DNA from: CAVRUH01 sp963822595
GTDB taxonomy: Bacteria; Chlamydiota; Chlamydiia; Chlamydiales; Waddliaceae
Reading direction: 5' to 3'
Length of the DNA: 64,000 nucleotides
NCBI GenBank assembly: GCA_963822595.1
Contig: CAWGIG010000002.1
Location: forward strand, 1 to 64,000
Shown here: positions 34,660-44,879 of the stretch, piece after piece
How positions within the stretch are numbered: position 1 is the first letter of the stretch
Layout: every line of letters starts with the position of its first letter
Position numbers and translations under genes: made by a program
Notes under the pieces: model-generated
What the model saw: the letters and a program-made list of their open reading frames with translations, nothing else
Databases searched by the model: none
What the model was told of the DNA's origin: nothing

Positions 34660-35793
34660 CTATCCATCCACTTCGTCATCCAATTTGATTTTGTTTGCCC
34701 ATTCCAAATCATCGATACACTCTTTGAGTTCTCTTAAGCCAGGATGGTTGGGGTTCGAGGCGTAATGGCTGCAATAAGTGGTTCCCATTCTTCTGATTCC
34801 GGGAAAAGTATGATGAATAATCGCATCGACCTCTTTGAAGGTCTTATTTCTAAAAAGGTCTTCAGGTTTAAAACACTTAGAAATGACATCGGAATATCTT
34901 TCACATTGCTTGCGAGCACGGTTGCAATGTTCTCTGAGGATGACAACCGTTTTATCTAAATTAGTTAAACTTCCAACCCAGTTAGTCACCGACCATGAAC
35001 TCGTTAAAGCTAAAAGTTTGGTTTTTTCAAAAGCTTTTACTTGATGGGACTTATAACTTCCTGTGACTTGAATGTTATACGAACTTAGGTTAAACAAACT
35101 TTCATAATAATGCTGTTCCGAAATCCAATGCACGTTTATATCCTTCAAGCTCATTGTTTTTTCAAGGGTATTAGTAGTTTTATCAATATACTCTATGGAT
35201 TGGCTATCATTGGCGAGCTTCAACCTTAAATTTTGACCTGTTATCTTTACAAAAAGCTCTATAAGAATTTTGCCTCGAGTTTGTGCTTCATTCGAAAGAT
35301 TCGACAAGGTGACGAAGGGAGGATAAGGTTCGCTCATTTTTGCATAGCGATGCGAATAGGTGGCTTTCATTCGCATAATACCCGCAAACGCAAATATTGC
35401 TGTGACTGTTAATGTTTCAAGCTGTTCCATGAGAAATCCCGCTTTTTTTTCCACTTCTGATAGGCCTTGTGCCAAGGAATTTGCATTTTCAAAGACTTTG
35501 TCGCAAATGGACCGGAGGATAATTACTGTTTTATCAAGATCCGTGAGAGGCTCTATCCACCCTTTGCTGTATTTACTCAGATGATTTGAAAGGTCAAAGG
35601 ACGAAGTATTCACAAGAAGTCGCTTCTCCCAATCAACCTTGATTTGATCGGTTTGGTAGGATTCCTCTCTGTTAATATCATAATTTGCTAAAACGAAGCA
35701 ATTAGCCATTAATATGGCCTTTTCTCGTAAAACATTTGTCTCAAGATTATTTTCTGAAAACGAAAATAACACAGATGAAGAAACACTATCCAT
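34660..35793 (-). CDS. Unknown protein with an internal duplication
   Basis: A 377-residue soluble protein with no recognised family. Residues about 70-165 and 275-360 are related: WIEPLTDLDKTVIILRSICD versus WVGSLTNLDKTVVILREHCN, and FAGIMRMKATYSHRYAKM versus FPGIRRMGTTYCSHYASN, each with long helices between. The two-fold repeat suggests a dimer-like fold from gene duplication. No signal peptide is present. It sits convergent to the BTB-LRR gene and just downstream of ribF on the same strand (31 bases), possibly read through from the ribF operon. Confidence 0.6.
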   Translation of the reverse strand: MDSVSSSVLFSFSENNLETNVLREKAILMANCFVLANYDINREESYQTDQIKVDWEKRLLVNTSSFDLSNHLSKYSKGWIEPLTDLDKTVIILRSICDKVFENANSLAQGLSEVEKKAGFLMEQLETLTVTAIFAFAGIMRMKATYSHRYAKMSEPYPPFVTLSNLSNEAQTRGKILIELFVKITGQNLRLKLANDSQSIEYIDKTTNTLEKTMSLKDINVHWISEQHYYESLFNLSSYNIQVTGSYKSHQVKAFEKTKLLALTSSWSVTNWVGSLTNLDKTVVILREHCNRARKQCERYSDVISKCFKPEDLFRNKTFKEVDAIIHHTFPGIRRMGTTYCSHYASNPNHPGLRELKECIDDLEWANKIKLDDEVDG

Positions 35794-35824
35794 ATATCCC
35801 CCTGCATTCTATCAAATGCTTTTT

Positions 35825-36745
35825 TCAGGATAGTAGCTGTTTAGCTTTTTTTACATCTAGTGCGATTTGCATTTTAAGGGCCTCTACATTCGGAAATTTT
35901 TGTTCCGGACGAAGATACTCATGAAAAATTATCTCTATAGATTTTCCATAAAGATCTTTATAGAAGTCAAACATGAAAACTTCCAGTTGGGGAGGGGTGT
36001 CTCTCATCACTGTGGGCGCCACACCTAAATTGGCTACACCATTAATCGTCGTATCCCCGCAAACTACCTGTACTGCATAAACACCATGGGGCGGAAGGCA
36101 TAGATTTTCGATATGTAAATTCGCTGTAGGGAACCCCATCTTTGTTCCTATACCTTGACCCTGGATGACATTGGAATAAACGGAATACTTGCGCCCCAAA
36201 AGTTTGCTTGCTTGTTCCAGCTCGCCAGCTTTGACTAATTTGCGTATCTTGCTACTTGAGATGGGATCTCCATTTAACTTGAATTCGGGAACATAATCCA
36301 ATTTAAAGGATAAACTCTTCTCGAGCTGGCGGATGGTTTCCGGGTTCCCATGACGATCTTTTCCTAATGTGGCATCATATCCGAGAACGAAATGGGAGAA
36401 GGGGATCTTCTCATGGAGCATTTGCAAAAAGGTCTCGGCAGTTTGTTGAGAAAATTCGTAGGTAAATTTCAGAACAATAAGGGTGTCGATATCTTGTTTC
36501 GAGATGAGTTGAATTCTGTGCTCTGGAGTGCAGAGGAGTTCTGTAGGATGCTCGGGATTGAGAATTGTTGAAGGGTGGTTTTCAAAAGTGAGGACAACAC
36601 TTTGTCCTTCGATTTGATCTTTATATTCATTTACTTTTTCAAGAACTTGCTGGTGGCCCAGGTGGACTCCATCAAAAAAGCCAAGAGATAGCGCTATGGG
36701 TTTTCCAGTATGCTTAAATGCTTCTATCGTCTTTAGAATTTTCAT
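35825..36745 (-). CDS. ribF: Riboflavin kinase/FAD synthetase
   Basis: A 306-residue bifunctional enzyme making FMN and FAD from riboflavin. The N-terminal adenylyltransferase has GFFDGVHLGHQQVL and SSSKIRKLVKAGE; the C-terminal kinase has VIQGQGIGTKMGFPTANLHI and PPHGVYAVQV. The start overlaps the end of truB by 32 bases, typical for tightly packed operons. Position and order match Chlamydia. Confidence 0.97.
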   Translation of the reverse strand: MKILKTIEAFKHTGKPIALSLGFFDGVHLGHQQVLEKVNEYKDQIEGQSVVLTFENHPSTILNPEHPTELLCTPEHRIQLISKQDIDTLIVLKFTYEFSQQTAETFLQMLHEKIPFSHFVLGYDATLGKDRHGNPETIRQLEKSLSFKLDYVPEFKLNGDPISSSKIRKLVKAGELEQASKLLGRKYSVYSNVIQGQGIGTKMGFPTANLHIENLCLPPHGVYAVQVVCGDTTINGVANLGVAPTVMRDTPPQLEVFMFDFYKDLYGKSIEIIFHEYLRPEQKFPNVEALKMQIALDVKKAKQLLS

Positions 36746-37430
36746 TATCTAGCTTCAGTCCTCTAAGATTGACCTTAAGCACTTCAGGAAAAGCAAATTG
36801 CTTCTCGTCTATGCAATCATCCAGATTGTAATTCCCGCTTCGTGTTCGTGTCAATGACGAAAGATGTCCGCCGCAGCCAAGTCGCTCGCCGATATCGTTG
36901 GCGATGGAGCGAATATAGGTGCCCTTGCTGCATTTTACTGAAATGACAGCTTCAGGATAGGCGTAGCTAATAAGTTTTGTTTGAAGAGTGACTTCCACAG
37001 GTTCCCTGTCAATAACCTCGCCTTTTCTCGCAAGATCATAAAGTTTAACCCCATTTTTTTTCTTTGCAGAAAACATGGGTGGAATCTGCTTTATTGTCCC
37101 CTGAAATTCGCTGATGACAGCTTCAAGTTGCTCTAGGGTAGGTATGAGAGGGTTTTCGCTTATGATTTTACCCTCGCAATCGAAAGTGTCCGTAGCAATT
37201 CCGAGGCGTATCGTCCCGATATATTCTTTATCTTGATTGAGGAATTTATCGGAAAGACGAGTAAAATCACGGCCGACGAGCATCACCATGACTCCATCAG
37301 CGAAAGGATCGAGCGTTCCTGCGTGGCCGATTTTTCGAACACCGAGTTGCTTGCGGAGCATCCGCACTAAGCTAAATGAGGTAATTCCCCTGGGTTTATT
37401 AATAGCAAGAATTCCTGAGGGACTATTCAC
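36714..37430 (-). CDS. truB: tRNA pseudouridine-55 synthase
   Basis: TruB converts U55 of tRNAs to pseudouridine. Motifs: GILAINKPRGITSF, GHAGTLDPFADGVMVML with the catalytic Asp and the KGTYIRSIANDIG segment. I place the start at GTG 37430 (NSPSGILAINKP), which overlaps the rbfA stop by eight bases; an ATG 63 bases further upstream would overlap rbfA more deeply and add a non-conserved extension. The resulting 238 residues suit the family. It is part of the operon rbfA-truB-ribF. Confidence 0.93.
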   Translation of the reverse strand: MNSPSGILAINKPRGITSFSLVRMLRKQLGVRKIGHAGTLDPFADGVMVMLVGRDFTRLSDKFLNQDKEYIGTIRLGIATDTFDCEGKIISENPLIPTLEQLEAVISEFQGTIKQIPPMFSAKKKNGVKLYDLARKGEVIDREPVEVTLQTKLISYAYPEAVISVKCSKGTYIRSIANDIGERLGCGGHLSSLTRTRSGNYNLDDCIDEKQFAFPEVLKVNLRGLKLDNENSKDDRSI

Positions 37431-37806
37431 TGCTTGAACTCTCTTGATCCCTTGTCTGTTCTTTGTCGTGGATCTCTTTAAGCAGTTCTTCAATACGCAT
37501 GTGCTTATCTAAACTGTCATCGAGAATAAATGTCAAAGCAGGGAAATAACGCATCACAACCTTTTTAGAGGCTACGACGCCTATGGAGGCTGAGAGGGCG
37601 GTGAGTCTTGTGATCGCTTTATCTTTAGTTTTCTGGTCGCCGATAACGCTTACAAATACTTTTGCATAGTGGAGATCTCGTGTGATCTCCACTTGCGTAA
37701 TTGTGATCAGCTCCGGGATATCGCGATTTTGGAAATCGCGACGAATCACTTCGGAAAGAACTTCTTTGAGCAATGAATTAAGTCTATCTACACGTTGTTT
37801 TGGCAT
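37423..37806 (-). CDS. rbfA: 30S ribosome-binding factor RbfA
   Basis: A 127-residue protein with the RbfA KH-like fold: RVDRLNSLLKEVLSEVIRR, then ITQVEITRDLHYAKVFVSV and the helix-end motif LTFILDDSLDKHMRIEELL. RbfA helps mature the 5' end of 16S rRNA and is needed at low temperature. It sits 12 bases after infB and overlaps truB. No clear ribosome site, so it may be translated by coupling to infB. Confidence 0.95.
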   Translation of the reverse strand: MPKQRVDRLNSLLKEVLSEVIRRDFQNRDIPELITITQVEITRDLHYAKVFVSVIGDQKTKDKAITRLTALSASIGVVASKKVVMRYFPALTFILDDSLDKHMRIEELLKEIHDKEQTRDQESSSSE

Positions 37807-37818
37807 GTTTTTCTGTAT

Positions 37819-40400
37819 TTATAGCGTTTGTGTCAGGTACGTCGTTTCAAAGGCCTCAATAACATCATTTTCTAGGATATCATTAAAGTTATTGAGAACA
37901 ATGCCGCATTCGAAGCCTTTTTGGACTTCACGAACATCTTCTTTGTCTCGTCGGAGTGAGGAGATGGTGCCCTTCCAGAACTCTTTTCCTTCGCGGAAAA
38001 TGCGGACGTGGTTATTTCGAGTAATCGTTCCCTCAGTAACCATACATCCTGCGATTCTACCGTGTTGCGAGGACTTAAAGACTGCAAGAACAGTGGCTTT
38101 TCCTCTGAGATTTCTTGGGCAATTCTATCAAGAAGACCCGTCATGAGTTCTTTCACTTCATCCACCGCATGGTAGATGATGTCGTGAAGGTAAACGCGCA
38201 CCCCATGCTGCTTCAGAAGCTGCTCAGCGTGGCTTTCGACGACAGTATGGAATCCGATGATAATCGCTTTCGAGGCAGCCCCTAGCAAGACATCCGATTC
38301 GGAAACTTCGCCGACAGCCGCGGAAATGATGCTGATATCCACTTTTTCAGATTCTATACGCAGAAGAGCCGCTTTCAGAGCCTCCAGAGAGCCTTGAACG
38401 TCTGCTCTGAGGATGATGTTCAGCATTTTCTTCTTGCTGTCCGTTGCCTGTTGGAAGATGCTTTCAAGAGAAGCTTTCTTAGGCTGGTGTGACAAATGCC
38501 GTTTATCAAATGTTCTTTGTTCGGCAATTTCACGAGCCATTTGTTCGTTGGCAACCGCAATAAATTCTTCTCCGGCTTCAGGAAGACCGGACAAACCGGT
38601 AATCTCAATAGGAGTTGAAGGACCCGCGCTTTGGAGATCTTTATTGTGTTCGTCGTGCATTGTCTTCACGCGACCCCAATGTTCTCTAAAGACCAGGGCA
38701 TCGCCCACTCTTAGGGTACCGTTTTGGACAAGAACTGTAGCCACAGAACCCATGCCTTTGTGAAGTTCGGATTCGAGGACGGTTCCTCTGGCGCGAGACT
38801 TAGGATTAGCCTTCAGTTCGAGAACTTCGGCCTGAACAGCTAACATTTCCAGCAAAGTTTTTACTCCTTCGCCTGTTTTTGCGGAGGTATTTACAGTAAT
38901 CGTTTGACCCCCCCAAGCTTCCGGAAGAAGGTTCTTTTCTGCGAGCTGCTTATAGACATTTTCAGGATTAAAATTCGGTTTATCGCATTTGTTGATGGCT
39001 ACGACGATCGTGACTCCGGCTGCAATCGCATGATTGATTGCTTCTTCTGTTTGTGCACGGATCCCTTCGTCTCCTGCAACAACAAGGACAACGATATCCG
39101 TAACGTCAGCGCCGCGAGCTCTCATAGCTGAGAAAGCTTCGTGACCAGGCGTGTCAAGAATAGCGATGTCGCCAACTGCTGTCGAGCAGCGGAATGCGCC
39201 GATATGCTGCGTGATGGCCCCGGCTTCGCCGGAGGCGACGCTGCTTTGTCTGATGTAGTCGATTAAACTCGTTTTACCGTGGTCAACGTGGCCCATGAAT
39301 GTGACGACAGGTGCCCGCGTTACTAGTTGTGAAGGATCTGAGGAACTGATTTCGTCGCGGATCGATTTATCGGTGATTCGAATTCTTTCCTCTTCGGTAG
39401 TATCAATGGTAATGGCGCAACCAAAATCGGAACCGATAAGCTGCACCGTTGTTTCATCTTCAAGGAAGTCGTTAAGAGTAACGATAACACCTTGCAAGAA
39501 TAACTTGGAAATCAACTCAGAGGACTTTAATTTCATGGTAACCGCTAGGTCTTTGATTCTGATCGGAAGACGAACAGAAATAGAAGATGGTCTAGAGGTT
39601 ATTTCTTCTGCTTTAGTTTGCTTGACTTGGCGTTTTTTGCGCCATCTTTGATCCTCTTCGTTGTCTCTTAAACCATAACGATCTCTCGCATCGAATTTGG
39701 AACTTGTCTTTTTAGCAGGTTTAACATCAGAGAACTCTTTAAATTTAGCAGGTTTGCCTTTTCCGGCAGCCTCGGTCTCTTCCGCCGTTGGCGCTTTGAC
39801 CTCACCAGTTTTGGGTTTCGGTTTTTTTAGATGATCTTTTTCTTCTTCCGTACCTTTTTTCTCAACAGTGGGTTCAGGAGTCGGCTCTTTTGCAGGAATT
39901 GTCGTCCTGGCAGGTCTTTGAAGAAGATCTTTTACATGCCGTCCTGTTGGCCCTAGAAGTTCTCTGGCGGGAGCGGCAGCAGGCTTAAGCGGGGCTTCTG
40001 CAACCATCGGCTTGAGAGGAGGTGCAGGAGGTTCTTCCGGAGTGATTTCAACTTCGGGTACAGCAACAATGGTTTCAACAACTTCTTCTTGAACGATTTC
40101 GACAGGGGGAGGAGGCGGTTCTTTTACCTCGGAAACCTCTTGAGCGGTTTCATCTTCTTTGGCAAAAGCAGACCTTGTACGCGCTTTACGGCGCGGGGCC
40201 TCTTCTTTATGCTCTTCTTCTTCGCCTTTTGCAACTTTAGTCATAGGTTTAGAGGAAGAAGCTTTAGAAGTTTTTGGTGTGGCTTCTACAGCTTCTGCCT
40301 TTTTCCCTGCTAGCTTTTGCTTGATTTTATCCAGTTGGATGGCTTCAGCAATCTGAGTATTTTTGATATTAATTTTAATTTCTTTTTTTTCTTTTGACAA
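37819..40400 (-). CDS. infB: Translation initiation factor IF-2, one frameshift
   Basis: About 861 residues. The N-terminal about 320 are the charged, Pro/Glu/Lys-rich species-variable part. The GTPase core has GHVDHGKTSLIDYIRQ, DTPGHEAFSAMRARGA and NKCDKPN. The start is TTG at 40400 with AGAGGA upstream, four bases after nusA. Near 38101-38112 one base is missing: the main frame runs into unrelated sequence, while the adjacent frame continues with the conserved C-terminus (VTEGTITRNNHVRIFREGKE, RDKEDVREVQKGFECGI). IF-2 is essential, so the break is probably a sequence error. Confidence 0.95.
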
Positions 40401-40404
40401 CAGA

Positions 40405-41690
40405 TTACATCCTCTGTTTTCGAATTTGTTCTAAAATATGGTCGGCCATATCAATGCTGATCCCCGGAACCTTTGAAAGCTGCTCAGGTGAGGACATTAA
40501 TAAGCTACGGGGTGTGGCAAATCCTTCTTGAACAAGATGTTCGAAGATTAATTTATTTACGCCCTCAATTTTCTGTAAAGGTTCGTCAAGCGTTGGATCC
40601 TCAGATGAGGCTAACTCGCTCCTTTGTATGGCCTTCGTACGGTTGTAGTCGGTCATACGCTGAACTTCAATGTCATAACCGATAAGCTGGCTATTCAGCC
40701 TTGCATTCATTCCTCTCTTGCCGATGACAGCTGCATAGTCATCATCTTCAATGACAATAGAAATAACGCCTTCGTCTTCGTTGATGCTGATTTTTCGAAT
40801 TTCAATAGGCGATAAGGCGTTTTGCAAGAGCTCCACAGGATCATTTGAGAAAGGAATGATATCGATTTTTTCATTTCTAAGTTCACTGACGACGTTTTTA
40901 ACACGTGATGCCGCGCATTCCAACACAAGCACCTACAGGGTCGACTTTGGAATCGGTGGATCTGACGGTAAGCTTTGTCCGGTAGCCGGGATCCCTCACG
41001 ATCTTATCGATGATGATGGTGCCATCGGAAATTTCCGGAACCTCTTGAATCATCAATTGTTTGACAAATTCGGGGTGGCTTCGTGATAAGATGACTTCGG
41101 CGCCGCCCATTTCTGTGTCGTTAACTTCGAGAAGAACGGCAAAAACCTTGTCGCCAATCTTGATATTTTTCGGTTTTGGGTAGTGTTTCATAGGCATGAT
41201 AGCTTCGACTTTCCCAAGATCGATAACGAGATTAGCGCCTTTTACAAAGCGTTTTACGGTTCCTGAAATGAATTCGTTGATGCGGTGGCGATATTCTTCG
41301 TAAATAACATCTCTTTCTGCACCTCTCAGCTTTTGGGTGATGATTTGTCTGGCTTTTTGTGCAGCAATTCTTCCAAAATCTTTAGGAGTGACAACGACAT
41401 CGATAAATTGACCGATTTCGCAGTCAGGGTCGATGTCGCGTGCATCTTCCAGGTTGAAATCTCTTGGGCCGCAACTTCGACTCATCGACGATTTCTTTCT
41501 CGGAATAAGACGTCGATGTTGCCGGTTTTGGGGATTAATTGTCACCGAGACATTTGACGCCCCGGTGATGCTTTTCTTTGCAGCCGCTGCTGAGCGACTC
41601 TTCGAATAGCACTGATCTACAATTTCCCTGCTTTGATCCCTTTTTCCCTTTCAAGATATTCAAAGACAGCAATCGAGAGTCTTTATTCAT
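40405..41690 (-). CDS. nusA: Transcription factor NusA, several frameshifts
   Basis: NusA binds RNA polymerase and controls pausing, termination and antitermination. The middle is intact in one frame (EIGQFIDVVVTPKDFGRIAA, ISGTVKRFVKGANLVIDLGK, EVILSRSHPEFVKQL) and the C-terminal frame gives RVKNVVSELRNEKIDIIPFS and helix-hairpin-helix repeats. The frames join at 40909, where one extra base splits GMRG from SRVKN. The first 80 codons (41440-41690) are spread over three frames: FEYLEREKGIK, REIVDQCY, ITGASNVSVTINP, KTGNIDVLF, EIVDES and EVAAQEIS are all present but need about six single-base corrections. The gene order is as in all chlamydiae. Confidence 0.93.
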
Positions 41691-41712
41691 TTCATTTCCT
41701 CTGTATTGTAGA

Positions 41713-43424
41713 CTATCTTGCTTTATCGTTTTTCTTCTGTGGTACAACGATATCATCGCGGTTTACTTTGTTCTCATCGATAGAGATATTCTTTAATCGA
41801 AGGGCGATTTTCTTATGTTCCGGATCTAATTTTAATCACTTTAGCTGTGACGGTCATCGCCTTTAGAAACGACATCTTCAACCTTGCCAAATGCTTGATC
41901 TGAAAGTTCTGTGACGTGAATAAGGCCTTCGATACCATTTTCTAGCTCGACAAAGGCTCCAAAAGCTGTGATTTTGCTGACTTTTCCTTTGACAAGAGAT
42001 CCGACAGGCATTGTTTTTTCAATATTTTCCCATGGATTGTTGCTCAATTGCTTAACACCCAAGGTGATTTTCTTGCTTTCTTTATCCACAGAAAGAACGA
42101 TCGCATCGACAACATCGCCTTTCTTGAAGCACTTCGGATGGATGAGAGACTTTTTTGATCCAGCTCAAGTCTGAAATGTGGATAAGTCCTTCAACACCTG
42201 GTTCGAGTTCGACAAAAGCGCCATAGTTAGTCAAGCTCTGATTTCAGCTTTAACATTTGTGCCTACAGGATATTTCTTTTCGACATCATCCCAAGGATTG
42301 TGCTCTGTTTGCTTAATGCCCAAGAGAAATTTTACCTTCTTCTTTTTGGACAGAAAGAACGATTGCTTCGACTTCATCGCCTTTTTTGACCATTCGCTAG
42401 GATCTGTGACGTTTTTAACCCATGACATTTCGGAGACGTGGATCAGTCCTTCGATGCCTGGTTCGATCTCGATAAAGGCGCCATAGGGGAGGAGATTGAC
42501 AATTTTCCCTCTAACACGTGTTCCCGGTGGGTATTTCTTTTCGATTTGATCCCAAGGATTTGAGTCTTTTTGTTTCAGTCCAAGAGCGACACGCCCTTTG
42601 TCTTTGTCGACGTGAAGGATCATGACTTCGAGTTTTTGGCCCAATTGGACCATTTCGGAAGGGTGTTTGATTCTCTTCCACGTCATATCGGTGATATGGA
42701 GGAGTCCATCGATACCATCTAGGTCGAGGAAAACGCCGAAATCGGTGATATTTTTAACGATACCTTCGCGGACATCGCCGACTTTGATGCTTTCAAGAAG
42801 TTCAGCTTTTTTCGAGATTCTTTCGGCTTCAAGGAGTTCGCGACGGGAAACAACGACGTTTTTGCGGTCGATATTGATTTTAAGAATTTTGAATTCGTAG
42901 GTTTTATCGAGGTATTCGTCGAGGTTTTTAATACGTTTGTTGTCAATTTGGGATCCTGGGAGGAATGCTTCCATCCCGATATCGACCATGAGGCCGCCTT
43001 TGACTTTGCGGAGGACGCGTCCTTTGACGATGGAACCTTCTTCGCAGTGTTCGATGATGTATTCCCATTGGCGGAGGCGCTCGGCTTTTTCTCTGGAGAG
43101 TACAATTTGGCCGCTATCGTCTTCGGTTTGGTCGAGAAGTACTTCAATTTCGGCCCCGAGAACTATTGTGGAGGGGTCAGAAAATTCTTGGATGGGCACT
43201 AGACCTTCGGATTTTAGACCAACGTCAACGACAACATGATCTTTTGTGGTCTCTACAATGCGTCCTTTGAGTACTGTACCTGGGATCATTGCGATGGTAT
43301 TTGTATCTGTCTTAACTGACTTCTTTTCAAGAAGTTCCATGAAGGCTTTACGATCTTTTTCTTGGAAGGGAACATCATCAACGATATTCTTTGCTTCCCA
43401 ACTTTCTTTGAGGTTATTGGACAT
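41713..43424 (-). CDS. rpsA: 30S ribosomal protein S1, several frameshifts
   Basis: The protein carries six S1 RNA-binding domains, about 570 residues after correction, with AGGAGA before ATG 43424. S1 brings mRNA to the 30S subunit. Domains 1-4 read well (DHVVVDVGLKSEGLVPI, DFGVFLDLDGIDGLLHITDM, PYGAFIEIEPGIEGLIHVSE). At least five single-base indels then occur near 42394, 42320, 42231, 42126 and 41852; correcting them restores domain 5 (NYGAFVELEPGVEGLIHISD), domain 6 (AFGAFVELENGIEGLIHVTE) and the tail ending at 41713. The first two nearly cancel. The gene cannot be lost, so the sequence here is suspect. Confidence 0.95.
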
Positions 43425-43575
43425 TTAAAGGTTTCTCCTAATATTTCTTAACTGATAGGTATAATACTATCAAATACCTCAGATAATTTGCAAGGACTGT
43501 CCCGCACTGTTGAAAATATCTTATAAGGGAGGAATCGGGCATTACTATTTCTCCCTTGATTTTTAAATTAATTTC

Positions 43576-43605
43576 TTGACAAACAGGGCGTTTTTTGGCT
43601 ATACT
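43576..43605 (+). promoter_or_regulatory. Sigma-70-type promoter
   Basis: TTGACA at 43576-43581 and TATACT at 43600-43605 with an 18-base spacer, 40 bases before the ATG at 43646. It is the only good promoter in the gap between rpsA and the unknown gene on the plus strand. Confidence 0.75.
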
Positions 43606-43645
43606 CAAACCTAGGAAGGTGATCAACAACAATTTGGAGGTTGAT

Positions 43646-44564
43646 ATGAATATCCATGATAATAGTCATGCTTTACAAGTCGGAAGTTTTCTAGAAGTGG
43701 AAAAAGCTCCGAATCTTAAGAATCTTTCTAATGCGGAACGAAAAAAAGTCGTGGATTTAATGCAAAACTACAAAGAAATAGCGTTGGGCAACAAGAAAAG
43801 CCCTATCAATGAAGAGGAAGCGAGTTCCATTTTACATAAGTTGAAGTCAACGGAAGATCTCGGCGATCACAACCCCGCTAAGAGTCTTGCAAAAAAAATG
43901 ACAAGCGCTGTTCGAACTACAGTGGGAAAAATTGAGGAAGCGCATAAAAGCTTTAGGGAAGAGATGGTCGATGTAAGAAAAAAAAGATATAGATATATCT
44001 TTTTTAGGAAAAGTGGGAACCGTAGGTGAAATTCAGGCAAAAAGGTATATAGACTGCATTCGAGAGGCTAAAACAAAAAAATATGACCAGAGTACATCTT
44101 TAAACCCATTACGTAATGGAAGTAAAGAACTAAATGCAGAAGATGTTAAACAATCAAAACAAGAATGGCTGCGGGTGCTACAGGAGCTCGGCTCCCTAAA
44201 GGTTGGAAGTGATTCGAAAGCGCGGGGGCGTGTCAAGGAAATCCTAGGGTGCGTATTGTCTAAATTAGCCATAACAGGTAGCCTCGACGAGGAATTTGAA
44301 AAAGATTGGAAGGACGGAAAATATGGAGATGCTCTCCCAAAATATGATGGAACTTTTGAAATGTGTATGGCTGCAAGTTATGCCATTAGGGGCGAGTTGG
44401 CTGAGGCAAAAAAACATGTTACAGAAGAAAAGAAAATACCTGACAGTGATGTCATGGGTGTCATTAACAGTGAAGGTAAAGATTTAAGCAAATTAGAAAG
44501 ACTTAAGAAAATTATGGAAGAATATTCTACAGTGCCCGCTTTTTCAAAACAGGCGCTTTATTAA
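43646..44564 (+). CDS. Unknown protein, frameshifted at an A8 run
   Basis: The start MNIHDNSHALQVGSFLEVEK has TTGGAGG eight bases upstream. Removing one A from the run of eight at 43978-43985 joins the first frame (ending REEMVDVRKK) to DIDISFLGKVGTVGEIQAKR and a further 175 residues; total length is one base above a multiple of three. The restored protein has about 305 residues, is helical and charged, and has no recognised domain or membrane segment. A strong promoter and a 20-bp terminator bracket it, so it is a well-defined single-gene transcript. Confidence 0.65.
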
Positions 44565-44587
44565 AGAAATTTATACACAATGAATTC

Positions 44588-44635
44588 AAAATTTGGCTCT
44601 AGGGCTTCACCAAGCCCTAGAGCCAAATTTTTATC
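44588..44635 (+). terminator. Strong rho-independent terminator
   Basis: AAAATTTGGCTCTAGGGCTT (44588-44607) and its complement at 44612-44631 make a perfect 20-bp stem with loop CACC and trailing T residues, 24 bases after the stop of the unknown gene. Confidence 0.9.
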
Positions 44636-44655
44636 CTTCTTATCCTATGCATAAT

Positions 44656-44820
44656 TATACTGAAGTGAACTCAAAAATCGGTATTTGGGGCACTTCAAAG
44701 CCCCGGGGTTCAACGATCGCAAGTCCCCTAATATTAAAACAATATAAGGGCACTTGCGATAGTTGAACCCCGGGGCTTTGAAGTGCCCGAAATACCGATT
44801 TTTGAGCTCACTTCAGTATA
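44656..44820. repeat. 165-bp palindromic element, family 3 copy E (MITE-like)
   Basis: The ends are TATACTGAAGTGAACTC and GAGCTCACTTCAGTATA; inside, AAAATCGGTATTTGGGGCAC, TTCAAAGCCCCGGGGTTCAA and CGATCGCAAG are mirrored around an AATATTAAAACAATAT centre. A copy of the same length is at 61199-61363 and an end-only copy at 54900-54940. TA at both outer edges fits a TA target duplication as made by IS630/mariner transposases. No coding frame inside. Confidence 0.88.
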
Positions 44821-44879
44821 ACATTACAAAAAAATGAGGGCTAGTATATGAAAATATTTGATAACAACAGGTAGGATAT

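Noticed and set aside
42719..43239. Several open frames of 84-142 residues on both strands within rpsA
   Set aside because: Shadows of the S1-domain coding sequence; low-complexity Lys/Ser or Ser/Arg content and no ribosome sites.
43438..43632. 64-residue minus-strand frame upstream of rpsA
   Set aside because: It overlaps the plus-strand promoter region, has no ribosome site and no recognisable protein features.
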